A stretch of DNA of 64,000 nucleotides from Clostridia bacterium. Its GTDB lineage: Bacteria; Bacillota; Clostridia; Christensenellales; Aristaeellaceae. The stretch is taken from contig JAFRBK010000011.1 in NCBI GenBank assembly GCA_017404985.1, forward strand, positions 62,001-126,000, read 5' to 3'. The translations under genes were made by a program, and so were the position numbers. Position 1 is the stretch's first letter. The number at the start of each line of letters is the position of its first letter. The notes below the pieces were generated by a model. That model searched no databases. It was given only the letters and a program-made list of their open reading frames with translations, and was not told where the DNA came from. Shown here one piece after another: positions 1 through 8,403 of this stretch.

Positions 1-23
1 TCCGCCGGACTTCGCAATCAGAA

Positions 24-127
24 TCTGGCGTTTTCAATCCTCTGTATTTGACGGTTTCAATCCTCTGGTTCAGGCATTCCCCTGTCCCCGGCATCCAGCG
101 GTTTTCCGGTCGCTGATTCTGGCGTTT
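24..127. repeat. short direct repeats upstream of the CapA-like gene
   Basis: A 13-base word, tttcaatcctctg, occurs at 32-44 and again at 55-67. A 10-base word, tctggcgttt, occurs at 24-33 and 118-127. They lie before the first gene. A TATACT at 143-148 could be its -10 box, but no good -35 box sits at the right distance. The purpose of the repeats is not visible. Confidence 0.4.
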
Positions 128-184
128 CCCGGTTTCCTGTGCTATACTGGCACCGTTCCGATACTGACTGAAAGGATTCCCTGC

Positions 185-1279
185 ATGAAACGATTTGCCG
201 CTTTGATCCTGATTCTCCTCCTTTGCTGCCCACTGGCCGCCGGCGCCTCCGGCACCTGGTATTCTTTTACAGAGGATGCGGTACCCCGGGAGGATCTCGG
301 CTTTCTGGTTCAGGAGTATACCGGCACGGTCACCATCACATTCCTCGGCGACTGCACCCTCGGCGGCGAGGAAAAAACCAAGACCGCATGGTTCGGCTTT
401 GTCCAAACCGTCGGACACGAGGGATTTGCCTATCCCTTCCGGAATCTGCTTTCCCTGACCGGCACGGACGACCTGACCGTGGCCAACCTGGAAGGGGTGC
501 TGTCGGACCGGGATCTTCCCAAAGTCAAAAAGAAATACAACTTCATCGGCCCGACGGCTTTTACGGAGATTCTCCGGGAAGGTTCCGTCGAATGTGTCAC
601 CATCGCCAACAACCACTCCCACGATTACGATACCGCCGGCTATAAGGACACGCAGTCCGCATTGACGAATGCCGGCATCGCCTTCTTCGGCACGGACTCT
701 GTTGCTGTCTGGAAAAACAGCGAAGGGCTCCTGATCGGTTTTCTCGGCGTTTCCGGCTCTCTCTCCGGAAACCGGGCTGTCGCTTACCGAAAGAAAGCTG
801 AACTGCTGAAAACTCTCGGCTGTTCTGCCATCATCACGGTCATGCACGCCGGCACAGAGTATCAGGCAACCCCGGACGGTTACCAGAACCAGATCGTCAA
901 AATCGCTGTGGAGAGCGGTTCTTCGCTGATTATCGGCCATCATCCCCATATCGTTCAGGGATACAGTATCGTGGACGGCGTTCCCGTGGTTTACAGTCTC
1001 GGCAACTGTTCCTTCGGCGGCAACGGCAATCCCCGGGATTACGACGCCCTTGTGGTCCGTGCGGAGCTGGCCTTTGAGGAAGGCGAACTTGCCTCAGAAA
1101 CCCTGCGGTTCTTCCCGATTTCCATCTCCGGGGATTCCCGCCGCAACAATTACTCTCCCGTCTTTCTGAAAGGCGAAGATGCCGCCCGGGTCCTGAAAAA
1201 GATGGAGGATTCCACCGGCGTCTCCCCAGGCGAATTTGACGAAGAAAAAGGCGCCGGGTTCACTGTCCCGGCACCGTAA
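185..1279 (+). CDS. CapA-family secreted metallophosphoesterase-like protein
   Basis: This 364-residue protein belongs to the PGA_cap/CapA family, named after poly-gamma-glutamate capsule synthesis but common outside capsule clusters. A signal peptide (KR followed by a Leu-rich core, Ala-rich cleavage zone near residue 20) points to export. Metallophosphatase-like motifs appear in order: GDCTLGG near 58, NLEG near 102, NNHSHDY near 142, HAGTEY near 224 and GHHPH near 252. AAAGGA lies 7 bases before the ATG. No capB, capC or pgs genes lie beside it, so a capsule role is not supported; a cell-surface hydrolase is an equally good guess. Confidence 0.85.
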   Translation: MKRFAALILILLLCCPLAAGASGTWYSFTEDAVPREDLGFLVQEYTGTVTITFLGDCTLGGEEKTKTAWFGFVQTVGHEGFAYPFRNLLSLTGTDDLTVANLEGVLSDRDLPKVKKKYNFIGPTAFTEILREGSVECVTIANNHSHDYDTAGYKDTQSALTNAGIAFFGTDSVAVWKNSEGLLIGFLGVSGSLSGNRAVAYRKKAELLKTLGCSAIITVMHAGTEYQATPDGYQNQIVKIAVESGSSLIIGHHPHIVQGYSIVDGVPVVYSLGNCSFGGNGNPRDYDALVVRAELAFEEGELASETLRFFPISISGDSRRNNYSPVFLKGEDAARVLKKMEDSTGVSPGEFDEEKGAGFTVPAP

Positions 1280-1310
1280 TCCCTGCATTGCTTTTCCATT
1301 CCCCCGGTCC

Positions 1311-1346
1311 CTCACCGAAGAGGTTCGAAGGGACAATCGGAAGGCC
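1311..1346 (-). repeat. short interspersed hairpin repeat, copy 1
   Basis: First of three related elements of about 38 bases (others at 1379-1417 and 33558-33593). Read on the minus strand each has the core TTCCGAT flanked by complementary G/C runs, followed by a second hairpin around CTTCGG. This copy is the most diverged and lies 32 bases from copy 2, downstream of trpS. Confidence 0.5.
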
Positions 1347-1378
1347 TTTTTGCTCTTTCCCTGACAAGCTCCCCGGAT

Positions 1379-1417
1379 CATCCCCGAAGGGGTTCAAGGG
1401 AGCGATCGGAAAGCCCC
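1379..1417 (-). repeat. short interspersed hairpin repeat, copy 2
   Basis: Directly follows the trpS stop codon on the minus strand. It contains CCCC-TTCG-GGGG, a classic stable UUCG tetraloop hairpin, preceded by a stem around TTTCCGATC. It may help to end or stabilise the trpS transcript, but it has no U-tract of its own. Confidence 0.55.
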
Positions 1418-1418
1418 C

Positions 1419-2531
1419 TTAGCCTTTCAGCATCTTATCCCATTCCTTTATGATTTCCCGATCATCAAAATAATTGATCCTCATCGCTTTCCGGACCCGC
1501 GCCAGCGTGGCGTTGGTTCTTTCCTGCGCCTTCAGCGTCCCGGTCCGAATGATATCGTACACCGTATCGATATCCTTTTCCCACTGGGCCCGGGCCGTAC
1601 GGATGGGTTCCAGCGTCTCTTCCAGCACATTGATCAGGAACTTTTTGCAGGTTCCGTCCCCAAGGCCGCCCCGGCAGTAATGCGCCTTCATTTCATCCAG
1701 ATTCGCATAGTCCGGCAGATAGCGCCCGAAGTGCTCATCCGTGCACAGGGCATCCAGATAGGTAAACACCACGTTCCCCTCGAGATGACCCGGATCCTCG
1801 ATCTTCAGGTGCTGCGGATCGGTGAACATCTTTCCGTTCACCTGCTTCTTCACGGTCTTTGCATCATCGGACAGATAGATGCAGTTTCCCAGGCTCTTGC
1901 TCATCTTCGCCTTGCCGTCCACGCCGGGCAGCCGCCGCTGGGTCTCATTTTCGGGAATCATGGCTTTGGGAAGCACCAGCGTTTCGCCGTACACCTTGTT
2001 GAATTTCTCCACGATCTCCCGCGTCTGTTCGATCATGGGCAGCTGGTCCTCGCCCACCGGCACCACCGTTGCGTCAAACGCGGTAATGTCTGCCGCCTGG
2101 GATACGGGATAGCAGAAGAATCCCGCCGGCAGGCCTTCGTCCTCAAAGCCACGCATCTGGATCTCCGCCTTCACCGTGGGATTCCGGCTCAGCCGCGCCG
2201 TGGTCACCAGGTTCAGATAATAAAAGGTCAGCGCATGCAACGCCGGCAGGGCGCTCTGGACACAGATCGTTGTCTTCTCCGGGTCCAGCCCCACGCTCAG
2301 GTAATCAAGCACTACATTGATAATGTTCTCCCGGATCTTTCCGGGGTTGTCCGCATTATCCGTCAGCGCCTGGTCATCCGCGATCAGAATATTGATTTCA
2401 TCAAACTTTCCGGAATTCTGCAGCTCCACCCGGCGCTTCAGGCTTCCGACATAATGTCCCAGATGAAGCCGCCCCGTGGGCCGGTCACCGGTCAGGATAA
2501 TCTGTTTCTGTTCCGCCATATCAATCGACAT
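1419..2531 (-). CDS. trpS: tryptophanyl-tRNA synthetase
   Basis: Class I aminoacyl-tRNA synthetase that charges tRNA-Trp in the cytoplasm. The HIGH signature is present as HLGH at residues 23-26 (after GDRPTGR), and the KMSKS loop is KMSKSLGN in the middle of the protein. At 370 residues it is slightly longer than the usual 330-350. The start is uncertain: the first ATG is used here, but the ATG four codons later (MAEQKQ) is also possible, because the purine-rich GGAAGG directly abuts the first one. It stands alone. No T-box leader is visible upstream, where only a TTTCCA/TAGAAT promoter-like pair is seen. Function is certain, start less so. Confidence 0.96.
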   Translation of the reverse strand: MSIDMAEQKQIILTGDRPTGRLHLGHYVGSLKRRVELQNSGKFDEINILIADDQALTDNADNPGKIRENIINVVLDYLSVGLDPEKTTICVQSALPALHALTFYYLNLVTTARLSRNPTVKAEIQMRGFEDEGLPAGFFCYPVSQAADITAFDATVVPVGEDQLPMIEQTREIVEKFNKVYGETLVLPKAMIPENETQRRLPGVDGKAKMSKSLGNCIYLSDDAKTVKKQVNGKMFTDPQHLKIEDPGHLEGNVVFTYLDALCTDEHFGRYLPDYANLDEMKAHYCRGGLGDGTCKKFLINVLEETLEPIRTARAQWEKDIDTVYDIIRTGTLKAQERTNATLARVRKAMRINYFDDREIIKEWDKMLKG

Positions 2532-2662
2532 CCTTCCGTTTGCTCACTTTCCGCCTATTCTATCACAGGTTCCTGAAAATGGAAAGAGGCCTGCCAATAT
2601 CCGAATAAGCTTCCCGTCTTCTAAGGCCCTGGCACTCCCTGCCTCTGTGGGATTCCCCGGCA

Positions 2663-2695
2663 GAAAAAAACCGTGCAGCCGGAATCCGGTTACAC
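2663..2695 (-). terminator. intrinsic terminator for the small ORF at 2789
   Basis: On the minus strand GTGTAACCGG-att-CCGGCTGCAC forms a stem of about ten pairs with one mismatch, followed by GG and seven T. It lies about 95 bases after the stop codon of the 46-residue ORF and before the trpS promoter region. Confidence 0.75.
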
Positions 2696-2788
2696 GATGA
2701 ATGGGTTTTCCTGTTTTTTCCGTAATGGCTTCAGGGATGTCAAACCGGCCCATCCGGCTGGCTGGCGGGCAGTAGCCTTTCTGCTGTC

Positions 2789-2929
2789 TCAGAAACGAAT
2801 TTCGTCCAGGCTGTAACGGAGCACTTCATCCGGAGCGCTGTCATCCATGGGCATTTCAATCCAGGGATGTTCGTAACGCTCCCGCATGACAGACGACTCC
2901 GCGGAGATCTTCTTCTCCTCTTCCGGCAT
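2789..2929 (-). CDS. small acidic protein of unknown function (46 aa)
   Basis: A 46-residue frame opens with MPEEEKKIS and ends with SLDEIRF. It is rich in Glu, Asp and Met, has no membrane segment or signal peptide, and contains no Cys. An AGAGGGAA ribosome site lies about 10 bases before the ATG, and a terminator follows downstream, which argues for a real short gene. It lies between the GGDEF gene (whose stop is at 3155) and trpS, all on the minus strand, so it may be the last gene of that unit. I do not recognise the family. Confidence 0.5.
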   Translation of the reverse strand: MPEEEKKISAESSVMRERYEHPWIEMPMDDSAPDEVLRYSLDEIRF

Positions 2930-3154
2930 GGTTCCGTTCCCTCTTTCTCACCCGTTCATGGCTGGGTTGTTTTTCAAACCGGGAACGATTCTACTAAAAA
3001 ACGTGCAGCTTTGGCAATGCCTTTTCTGGTCAATTTTGAGCATATTTTGTATTTCTCGTGCTCTGTTTCCACAACTCCTTGTTTTTAAGACCTTCCGGGT
3101 TTTCCCGTCCCGTGCTCCATTCCGGATCATGGCCCGATACGCCCGTCCCGACTG

Positions 3155-4624
3155 TTACTGCCCACGCTCTGCCTTCATCTGCTTCTTGCATTCGTACATC
3201 TGCTGGTCCGCCCGTTTGAAAACACTTTCCATATCCCTGTCCACCGCAGGATCAAACAGTGCGTAGCCGACCGCCGCGGATACCCGTTCCCAAGGATGTT
3301 CCTCCTGTTCTGTTTCCTGCATACTCCTGTTCAGGTTTTCCTTCAGTTCCTCCAGATGCTCATAATCATGATTGGAAAAGATGACGATAAATTCATCCCC
3401 GCCGATCCGGAAAACCGAGGAGTGCTGGAAAACGGAGCAGATGATCCGGCAGAGCTTCTGGAGCATGTTATTTCCGTATTCATGCCCGTAGGTATCATTG
3501 GTTTTCTTCAGGTAGTTCAGGTCGACCATGGCCAGGCCGAAATCGGTTTTTCCGTCCCGGATCTCCTGGTTCACCTTTTCAAGCTCAATATCATAAGCGC
3601 GCTTGTTCCGGACCTTGGTCAGGGCATCAATATTGGCCGCCTTGTCCATTTCCTCCGCATGTTCCCGGGTGGCAACCAGGGCTTGGGTCGTCTCCAGGAT
3701 CTGTGTGATATGGTCGTTGATGTTCTGCTCCATCTGTTTCATGGAGTTGGACAAAGTTTCGATCTCATCCCCGGTATGGATCTGCAGCTGGGAGAATTCG
3801 TGGTGGATGGCAGAGTTTCCGCTGCTCCAGTATTTCACGGAGGTATCGGACAGCTTGTTGATCGGCCGGATGATCGTCCTTTCGATCATCAGGATACTGA
3901 CGGTGATCGCCACCACTGCCAGGCCAAGCATCGCGCCGAGCGCAATCAACAGAAAACGGTTCCGCTGCGCCATCACCTCGTTCATAGACAGCTCGGTGGC
4001 CGCGAAGGCCACCAGTTCGCCGTCCGCATAAACAGGGCTTCCCGCGGCCACCACCCAGCCGTATTCATCGGTATTGGTGATATCCGCTTCCAGCTTGTGC
4101 TCCGGATCCCGCATCGCAGCGAAATCCACCTCGTACATAATCGGGTCAAAGCAGCCGGGAGCACAGTAGTCGTCGTAGGATGCATCCACCAGATAGATGG
4201 TGCTTTCCGTGTCCAGATCGAACCAGATCAGGTATGCAGCTTCCAGATGGTTGTTGTCCTGAATGATCCGCAGCTTCTGAATGATTTCTTTGAACTCTTC
4301 GGAGTCCTCAATGCCCCGGTAGTTCTTCAGATAGGCTTCGAATTCCGGTGTTCCCCATTCTTCCGTGCTGACCTTGTTCTCCGTCGCCCGGTAAATTTCC
4401 ATCACCCGGTCCCGAACGCTTTTTACGTCCTGCGGATCCAGCAGGGCGGCTTCCATGTCCGACAGTTCCCTGGTCCTGCTGAGATACATGGTCCGGTTGA
4501 TGTCACTCAGCCCTTTATAGCAGAACAGGGCAGACAGCAGGATGATCGCCACAATAATCGATACGATCAGGATAATCAGCTTTTTCTTCAGTGAAAAGCG
4601 GGTTGCTGTTTTCGCGTCGGGCAT
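3155..4624 (-). CDS. membrane diguanylate cyclase (sensor-HAMP-GGDEF)
   Basis: Probable diguanylate cyclase making cyclic di-GMP from two GTP. Layout of the 489 residues: membrane helix 1 near 14-35, an extracellular Cache-like sensor to about 223, membrane helix 2 near 224-247, HAMP linker, then a GGDEF domain from about 330 (DALTKVRNKRAYD). The active-site loop is intact as RIGGDEF. The inhibitory I-site (RxxD nine to six residues before GGDEF) is absent, so feedback inhibition by product may be missing. It starts 36 bases after the thymidine kinase-GNAT gene and probably shares its transcript. The sensed ligand is unknown. Confidence 0.93.
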   Translation of the reverse strand: MPDAKTATRFSLKKKLIILIVSIIVAIILLSALFCYKGLSDINRTMYLSRTRELSDMEAALLDPQDVKSVRDRVMEIYRATENKVSTEEWGTPEFEAYLKNYRGIEDSEEFKEIIQKLRIIQDNNHLEAAYLIWFDLDTESTIYLVDASYDDYCAPGCFDPIMYEVDFAAMRDPEHKLEADITNTDEYGWVVAAGSPVYADGELVAFAATELSMNEVMAQRNRFLLIALGAMLGLAVVAITVSILMIERTIIRPINKLSDTSVKYWSSGNSAIHHEFSQLQIHTGDEIETLSNSMKQMEQNINDHITQILETTQALVATREHAEEMDKAANIDALTKVRNKRAYDIELEKVNQEIRDGKTDFGLAMVDLNYLKKTNDTYGHEYGNNMLQKLCRIICSVFQHSSVFRIGGDEFIVIFSNHDYEHLEELKENLNRSMQETEQEEHPWERVSAAVGYALFDPAVDRDMESVFKRADQQMYECKKQMKAERGQ

Positions 4625-4660
4625 GATCTCAGTCCCCTTCCTTTTCTTGTCCGTCGGCTG

Positions 4661-5686
4661 TCATTTTTCCATCTCGTGCCAGGTTTCCCCGCCCCACACG
4701 GATGCGGACAATCCCAGGTCACGGAATCCCATTTTCCGGTACATGCCCACCAGATGGTCCAGGCATGTGAGCACAAGCCGCCTCCCCTTCATCTGTTCCG
4801 AATAGGTGCGCATCAGTTCCCGGCCCAGGCCCCGTCCCCTGTATTCCGGCAGCACATCCAGGCCGAGAATCATCACGTTTTTCCCGTCGGGATCATGGAT
4901 GGAGGCGTCTGTGAAAAACTCATCCCGGAAGCATTCCTCATTGGTGGCAATACCGTTAATGAAGCCGGCAATCCGCCCATGATCCTCCGCCACCCAGAAG
5001 AAATCCGCCGCCGCAGCAATCCGTGGAATCATATATTCCCGCTTGCAGGCTTCATTGGGCGGAAAGCAGATTTTCTCAATCTCCACCGCCTGTTCCGCTT
5101 CCTCCTGCCGAATGGTCCGGAAGATGAAAGTACTGGGCTTCAGTTCCCCGCGCAGCCAGTGTTTCCGGCAGAGAGCAGTATAGCTTTCGTTTCCGCCCAG
5201 CTGGATCTGTGCGCCGGTTTTGACCACTTTCCCGTCCGCGATCCGGGCGTTCCAGGTCGCCTTCTTGCCGCACCAGCAGACGGTTTTAACTTCCTCAATG
5301 CTGTCCGCCCAGGCCAGCAGCCAGTGGGAGCCTTCAAACAGATTTCCCTGAAAATCCGCCCGGAGCCCGTAAGCCACCACCGGCACATTCAGGTCGTCCA
5401 CGATCAGTACCAGCTTTTCCACCTGTTCCTTTGTCAGAAACTGCGCTTCATCAACAATAATGCAGTCATGCTTCGCGGCTTCCTCCAGCGTCAGGTCCTC
5501 AATATACACGCATGGCGCGGACAGGCCGGAGCGGCTGGCAATGATCCTGGCCCCATCGCGGTTTTCCATCGCCGGTTTTACCAGCAGGGCGGACTGCCCG
5601 CGCTCCCGGTAATTGTACTGCACCATGATTGCGTTGGCCGTTTTGGAGCTGCCCATGGCTCCGTACCGAAAATAGAGTTTCGCCAT
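4661..5686 (-). CDS. tdk: thymidine kinase fused to a GNAT acetyltransferase
   Basis: Residues 1-185 are a type II thymidine kinase (phosphorylates thymidine with ATP in salvage): P-loop GAMGSSKT at 9-16, DEAQ at 79-82, and zinc ligands C137, C139, C173 and H176. Residues 188-341 are a complete GNAT N-acetyltransferase domain with the acetyl-CoA loop RGRGLG at 283-288. One uninterrupted frame encodes both, about 150 residues longer than a plain thymidine kinase. The P-loop has two Ser where Gly-Lys is commoner, but the lysine is kept. GGAGAG precedes the ATG. The acetyl acceptor is unknown, so the reason for the fusion cannot be read from the sequence. Confidence 0.92.
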   Translation of the reverse strand: MAKLYFRYGAMGSSKTANAIMVQYNYRERGQSALLVKPAMENRDGARIIASRSGLSAPCVYIEDLTLEEAAKHDCIIVDEAQFLTKEQVEKLVLIVDDLNVPVVAYGLRADFQGNLFEGSHWLLAWADSIEEVKTVCWCGKKATWNARIADGKVVKTGAQIQLGGNESYTALCRKHWLRGELKPSTFIFRTIRQEEAEQAVEIEKICFPPNEACKREYMIPRIAAAADFFWVAEDHGRIAGFINGIATNEECFRDEFFTDASIHDPDGKNVMILGLDVLPEYRGRGLGRELMRTYSEQMKGRRLVLTCLDHLVGMYRKMGFRDLGLSASVWGGETWHEMEK

Positions 5687-5719
5687 GCATATTCTCTCCT
5701 GTTCAAAATCCTTTCTTTC

Positions 5720-5749
5720 TTTTTATCATGCCGAAAAGACAGGTGTCAA
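5720..5749 (-). promoter_or_regulatory. promoter of the thymidine kinase-GNAT and GGDEF genes
   Basis: Minus-strand TTGACA (5749-5744) and TAAAAA (5725-5720) are 18 bases apart, about 35 bases before the ATG. The upstream side faces the divergent dehydrogenase promoter. Confidence 0.6.
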
Positions 5750-5795
5750 CATTTTTTGGTATATTCTTCCATAAAGCAGGAAAACCATGAGGAAC

Positions 5796-5861
5796 TGAAC
5801 AAAAAATGAGTGGGTGAATTCCGGTTTTTCCCTTGACGGCAGTCCGCTGCAAAGCTAAAGT
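5796..5861 (+). promoter_or_regulatory. promoter with upstream gaacaaaaaatgag motif, copy A
   Basis: TTGACG at 5833-5838 and TAAAGT at 5856-5861 have a 17-base spacer. Immediately upstream lie gaacaaaaaatgag (5796-5809) and a tttttccc run touching the -35 box. The same arrangement recurs at 6756-6820 before the next gene, which suggests a shared activator site or UP element. Confidence 0.75.
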
Positions 5862-5991
5862 CATCAGGTCGGAACCTTTGGGACGGTTCCCGCGGGTCCT
5901 GCAGGAAATGCAGTCCGGATGCCGAAGCAGACGCCACGGGAATCCTGTTCTTTTCAGGAATATAACTGCAATCAGGAAAGGGAGAAGAAGC

Positions 5992-6696
5992 ATGAATACT
6001 GTATTGGTCACAGGCGCCTCCGGCGGGCTGGGCATCAGCCTTGTGCGCGAATACCTGTCCCGGGGGTTCAAAGTCTTCGGTGCGGATGTGGTGCGCCGCC
6101 CGGAGACAGACAGCCAGCTCAGGGAAGCCGGCGGCAGGTATGTCTTTTTCGAAACAGATGTGTCGAATCCAGAATCCGTGAACCGTCTGGCCGAGCTGGT
6201 CAGCCATGAAACGGATGCATTGGATATCCTGATCAATGCCGCCGGCATTATCCGCCCCGAAAGCGAATTCCTGCTGGAGGATTTTGATATTGAGGGCTCC
6301 AAAAAGCTGTTTGACGTGAATGCGCTCGGCCCGCTTCGGGTCACCAAAGCGTTGATCGGCCTTTTGCGCCGCGGCAGCAAAAAGCTCCTGGTCAACATCT
6401 CGTCAGAAGCCGGCAGCATGACCTCCCACGCGGACTATATCAACCGCTATGACTACTGCATGTCCAAAGCCGCGCTGAATATCCAGTCCGTGATTCTGCA
6501 GCGCTATCTGAAACCGGAAGGAATCCGCGTCCTGCTGTTCAACCCCGGCTGGATGCATACGCCCATGGGCGGGCCTGACGCACCGGTCAACCCGGATGAT
6601 TCCGCCCGCGGCATCGCCGACCTTTCCGAATCCCTGCGCAGCAGGCCCGACAGCTATATGTACTGGAACTATAACGGAACCGAGCGCCCCTGGTGA
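5992..6696 (+). CDS. short-chain dehydrogenase/reductase
   Basis: A 234-residue classical SDR oxidoreductase acting on an unknown alcohol or carbonyl substrate with NAD(P). The Rossmann glycine motif TGASGGLG is at residues 7-14, the structural NAAG motif near 81, and the catalytic YxxxK is YCMSK near 160 with a Ser-rich stretch (NISSEAGS) before it. The frame is open further upstream to 5833, but the ATG at 5992 is chosen because AGGAAAGGGAG sits just before it and the upstream part overlaps the promoter. It is followed at 6863 by an MFS transporter with its own copy of the same promoter, so the two are probably co-regulated. Confidence 0.88.
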   Translation: MNTVLVTGASGGLGISLVREYLSRGFKVFGADVVRRPETDSQLREAGGRYVFFETDVSNPESVNRLAELVSHETDALDILINAAGIIRPESEFLLEDFDIEGSKKLFDVNALGPLRVTKALIGLLRRGSKKLLVNISSEAGSMTSHADYINRYDYCMSKAALNIQSVILQRYLKPEGIRVLLFNPGWMHTPMGGPDAPVNPDDSARGIADLSESLRSRPDSYMYWNYNGTERPW

Positions 6697-6755
6697 GCCA
6701 TGGGAGCAGCTCCCGGCGAGAAGGCCGGAAGAACCATTCCTCCAGCCCGGGAAAC

Positions 6756-6820
6756 GAACAAAAAATGAGCGGTCATTTTCCTGTTTTTCCCTTGACGTGA
6801 TTCCGCGTGAAGACTATAAT
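6756..6820 (+). promoter_or_regulatory. promoter with upstream gaacaaaaaatgag motif, copy B
   Basis: TTGACG at 6792-6797 and a perfect TATAAT at 6815-6820, 17 bases apart. The upstream words gaacaaaaaatgag (6756-6769) and tttttccc match copy A at 5796-5861 with nearly the same spacing (36 versus 37 bases from word to -35 box). Confidence 0.85.
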
Positions 6821-6862
6821 GCGATATCCTGCCGGACACGCAGGATGAAAGGACGCGTACGC

Positions 6863-8245
6863 ATGCGGAACCATTTTCGGAAACCCGGGCCGTCTTCCCT
6901 GTCCCTTCTGTATGACGAATTTCAGCTGCCGAAAATCATCCGCCGGAGCCTGAACCTGATTCTGATCGGCAATATTTTCGGCAACCTGCACGGGATTATC
7001 TGCGGCGGCGGCACGACAGCCATGGTCGGCCTGGCCAATGAACTGCAGGCCGGGGACTTGGCTTTCGGACTGATCAACGGCATCCCGCAGGCCGCAGCCC
7101 TCCTGCAGATTCCTTTCTCCATCCTGGTCAACCGTACCCATCAGCGAAAAAAATATATGCTGACCCTGGGGATGTTTTCCCGGGCCCTGTGGATGCTCTT
7201 CGGGCTGATTCCACTGATCGTGCCCGCCAATCCCGCCTGGCTGCCCCTGTGGACCATGATCTTCCTGCTGGGCATTTCCTCCTGCTGCGGCTCGGTCATC
7301 AATGTCTGCTGGCTTCCCTGGTTTTCCGACCTGGCGCCTGCCCGGCTCCGGGGGCGGTGGTTTTCTTTCCGGGATATGCTGGTCGCCGGCGTCAACCTGG
7401 CCTTCGGCCTGCTGGTCGCCTGGATGCTGGATACCCTGCCCGTCTATAACCGGTATATCATCGTCTTTGCTCTGGGCGGTTTCCTGGGCATGCTGGACAT
7501 GCTCTGCTTCGGGTTCTGCAAGGAGCAGTATAATGACCCGCCCCGGAAACTCAGAATCGGCGCCGTACTGAAAAGCATCCGGCAAAACCGCCCGTTCTGC
7601 CGCCTGGTTATCATGTGGACAGCCTGGTGCTTCACCTCCAACCTCGCCGCGCCTTATCTGGGCCGTTATTCCATCAATGACCTGGGCCTTTCCTTTATGC
7701 AGATGACCGTCTTCGGCACCGCAGCCCAGGCCATCGCGGTCGTGCTGGTCATGGCGCGCTGGGGCAAAGCCCTAAACCGGTACGGCTGCCGGAGCGTGAT
7801 GCTGGTCTCCACGATCGCCACTTCCCTGACGGATGCCTTCTATCTCTTTGCCGTCCCGGGCAGCATCCTGCCGGTCCTTCTGCGCAATTTCATCGGCGCC
7901 GCCTGCTGGAGCGGCTGCAACCTGGCCGCCAACAGCATGCAGCTGTCCGCTTCCCCGGATGAAGGGCGCCCGTCCTATATTGCCGTCTTCGCCTGCATCA
8001 CGTCCCTGGTCGGAGTCGCCCTGGGCACGCTCTGCGGCGGCGCCCTGCTCGAAGGCTGGGAAAACGCAGGCTGGTTCTCCGCCGGTCCCGACCGTGTCCA
8101 GGTACTGGTCCTTCTCGGAGTCGTGCTTCGTTTGCTGGTGGCCCTGTTCCTGGTTCCGCCGCTGGAAAATGACCGGGACGGCACCCCGAAGCAGATGCTG
8201 GCCGCAGTGCTTGCCCGGTTCAGAGGAAAGCGCATGCCGTTGTAA
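6863..8245 (+). CDS. MFS transporter
   Basis: A 460-residue integral membrane protein of the major facilitator superfamily type, with about 12 hydrophobic segments in two halves. Basic loops such as NRTHQRKKYML (near residue 90) resemble the MFS loop between helices 2 and 3. An ATG at 6845 is in frame, but the ATG at 6863 has AAAGGA at the correct distance. The neighbouring GH42 beta-galactosidase suggests sugar transport, yet the shared promoter module ties it to the upstream dehydrogenase instead. The substrate cannot be told from the sequence. Confidence 0.85.
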   Translation: MRNHFRKPGPSSLSLLYDEFQLPKIIRRSLNLILIGNIFGNLHGIICGGGTTAMVGLANELQAGDLAFGLINGIPQAAALLQIPFSILVNRTHQRKKYMLTLGMFSRALWMLFGLIPLIVPANPAWLPLWTMIFLLGISSCCGSVINVCWLPWFSDLAPARLRGRWFSFRDMLVAGVNLAFGLLVAWMLDTLPVYNRYIIVFALGGFLGMLDMLCFGFCKEQYNDPPRKLRIGAVLKSIRQNRPFCRLVIMWTAWCFTSNLAAPYLGRYSINDLGLSFMQMTVFGTAAQAIAVVLVMARWGKALNRYGCRSVMLVSTIATSLTDAFYLFAVPGSILPVLLRNFIGAACWSGCNLAANSMQLSASPDEGRPSYIAVFACITSLVGVALGTLCGGALLEGWENAGWFSAGPDRVQVLVLLGVVLRLLVALFLVPPLENDRDGTPKQMLAAVLARFRGKRMPL

Positions 8246-8318
8246 GGCAGGCAGCCAGTCAGCCATCCGAATAATGATGCAGCCTGTCAAATTGTAATAC
8301 GGCCCGCCAAATCCTTTC

Positions 8319-8347
8319 TTGTTCCAAGCCGAATGAAATGGTACAAT
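8319..8347 (+). promoter_or_regulatory. promoter of the GH42 gene
   Basis: TTGTTC (8319-8324) and TACAAT (8342-8347) with a 17-base spacer, about 55 bases before the ATG at 8404. Confidence 0.6.
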
Positions 8348-8403
8348 ATCCCCAGAAGGAAGCAGGCATCATCATCACCCCATTACGGGAGGAGGACAAT
8401 TGC

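Noticed and set aside
2532-2640. Possible T-box leader before trpS
   Set aside because: The distance from promoter to ATG is too short, and no TGGNACCGCG-type T-box or specifier stem is present.
2544-2753. A 69-codon minus-strand frame between trpS and the 46-residue ORF
   Set aside because: It would run through the intrinsic terminator at 2663-2695 and the trpS promoter region, and it has no ribosome site.
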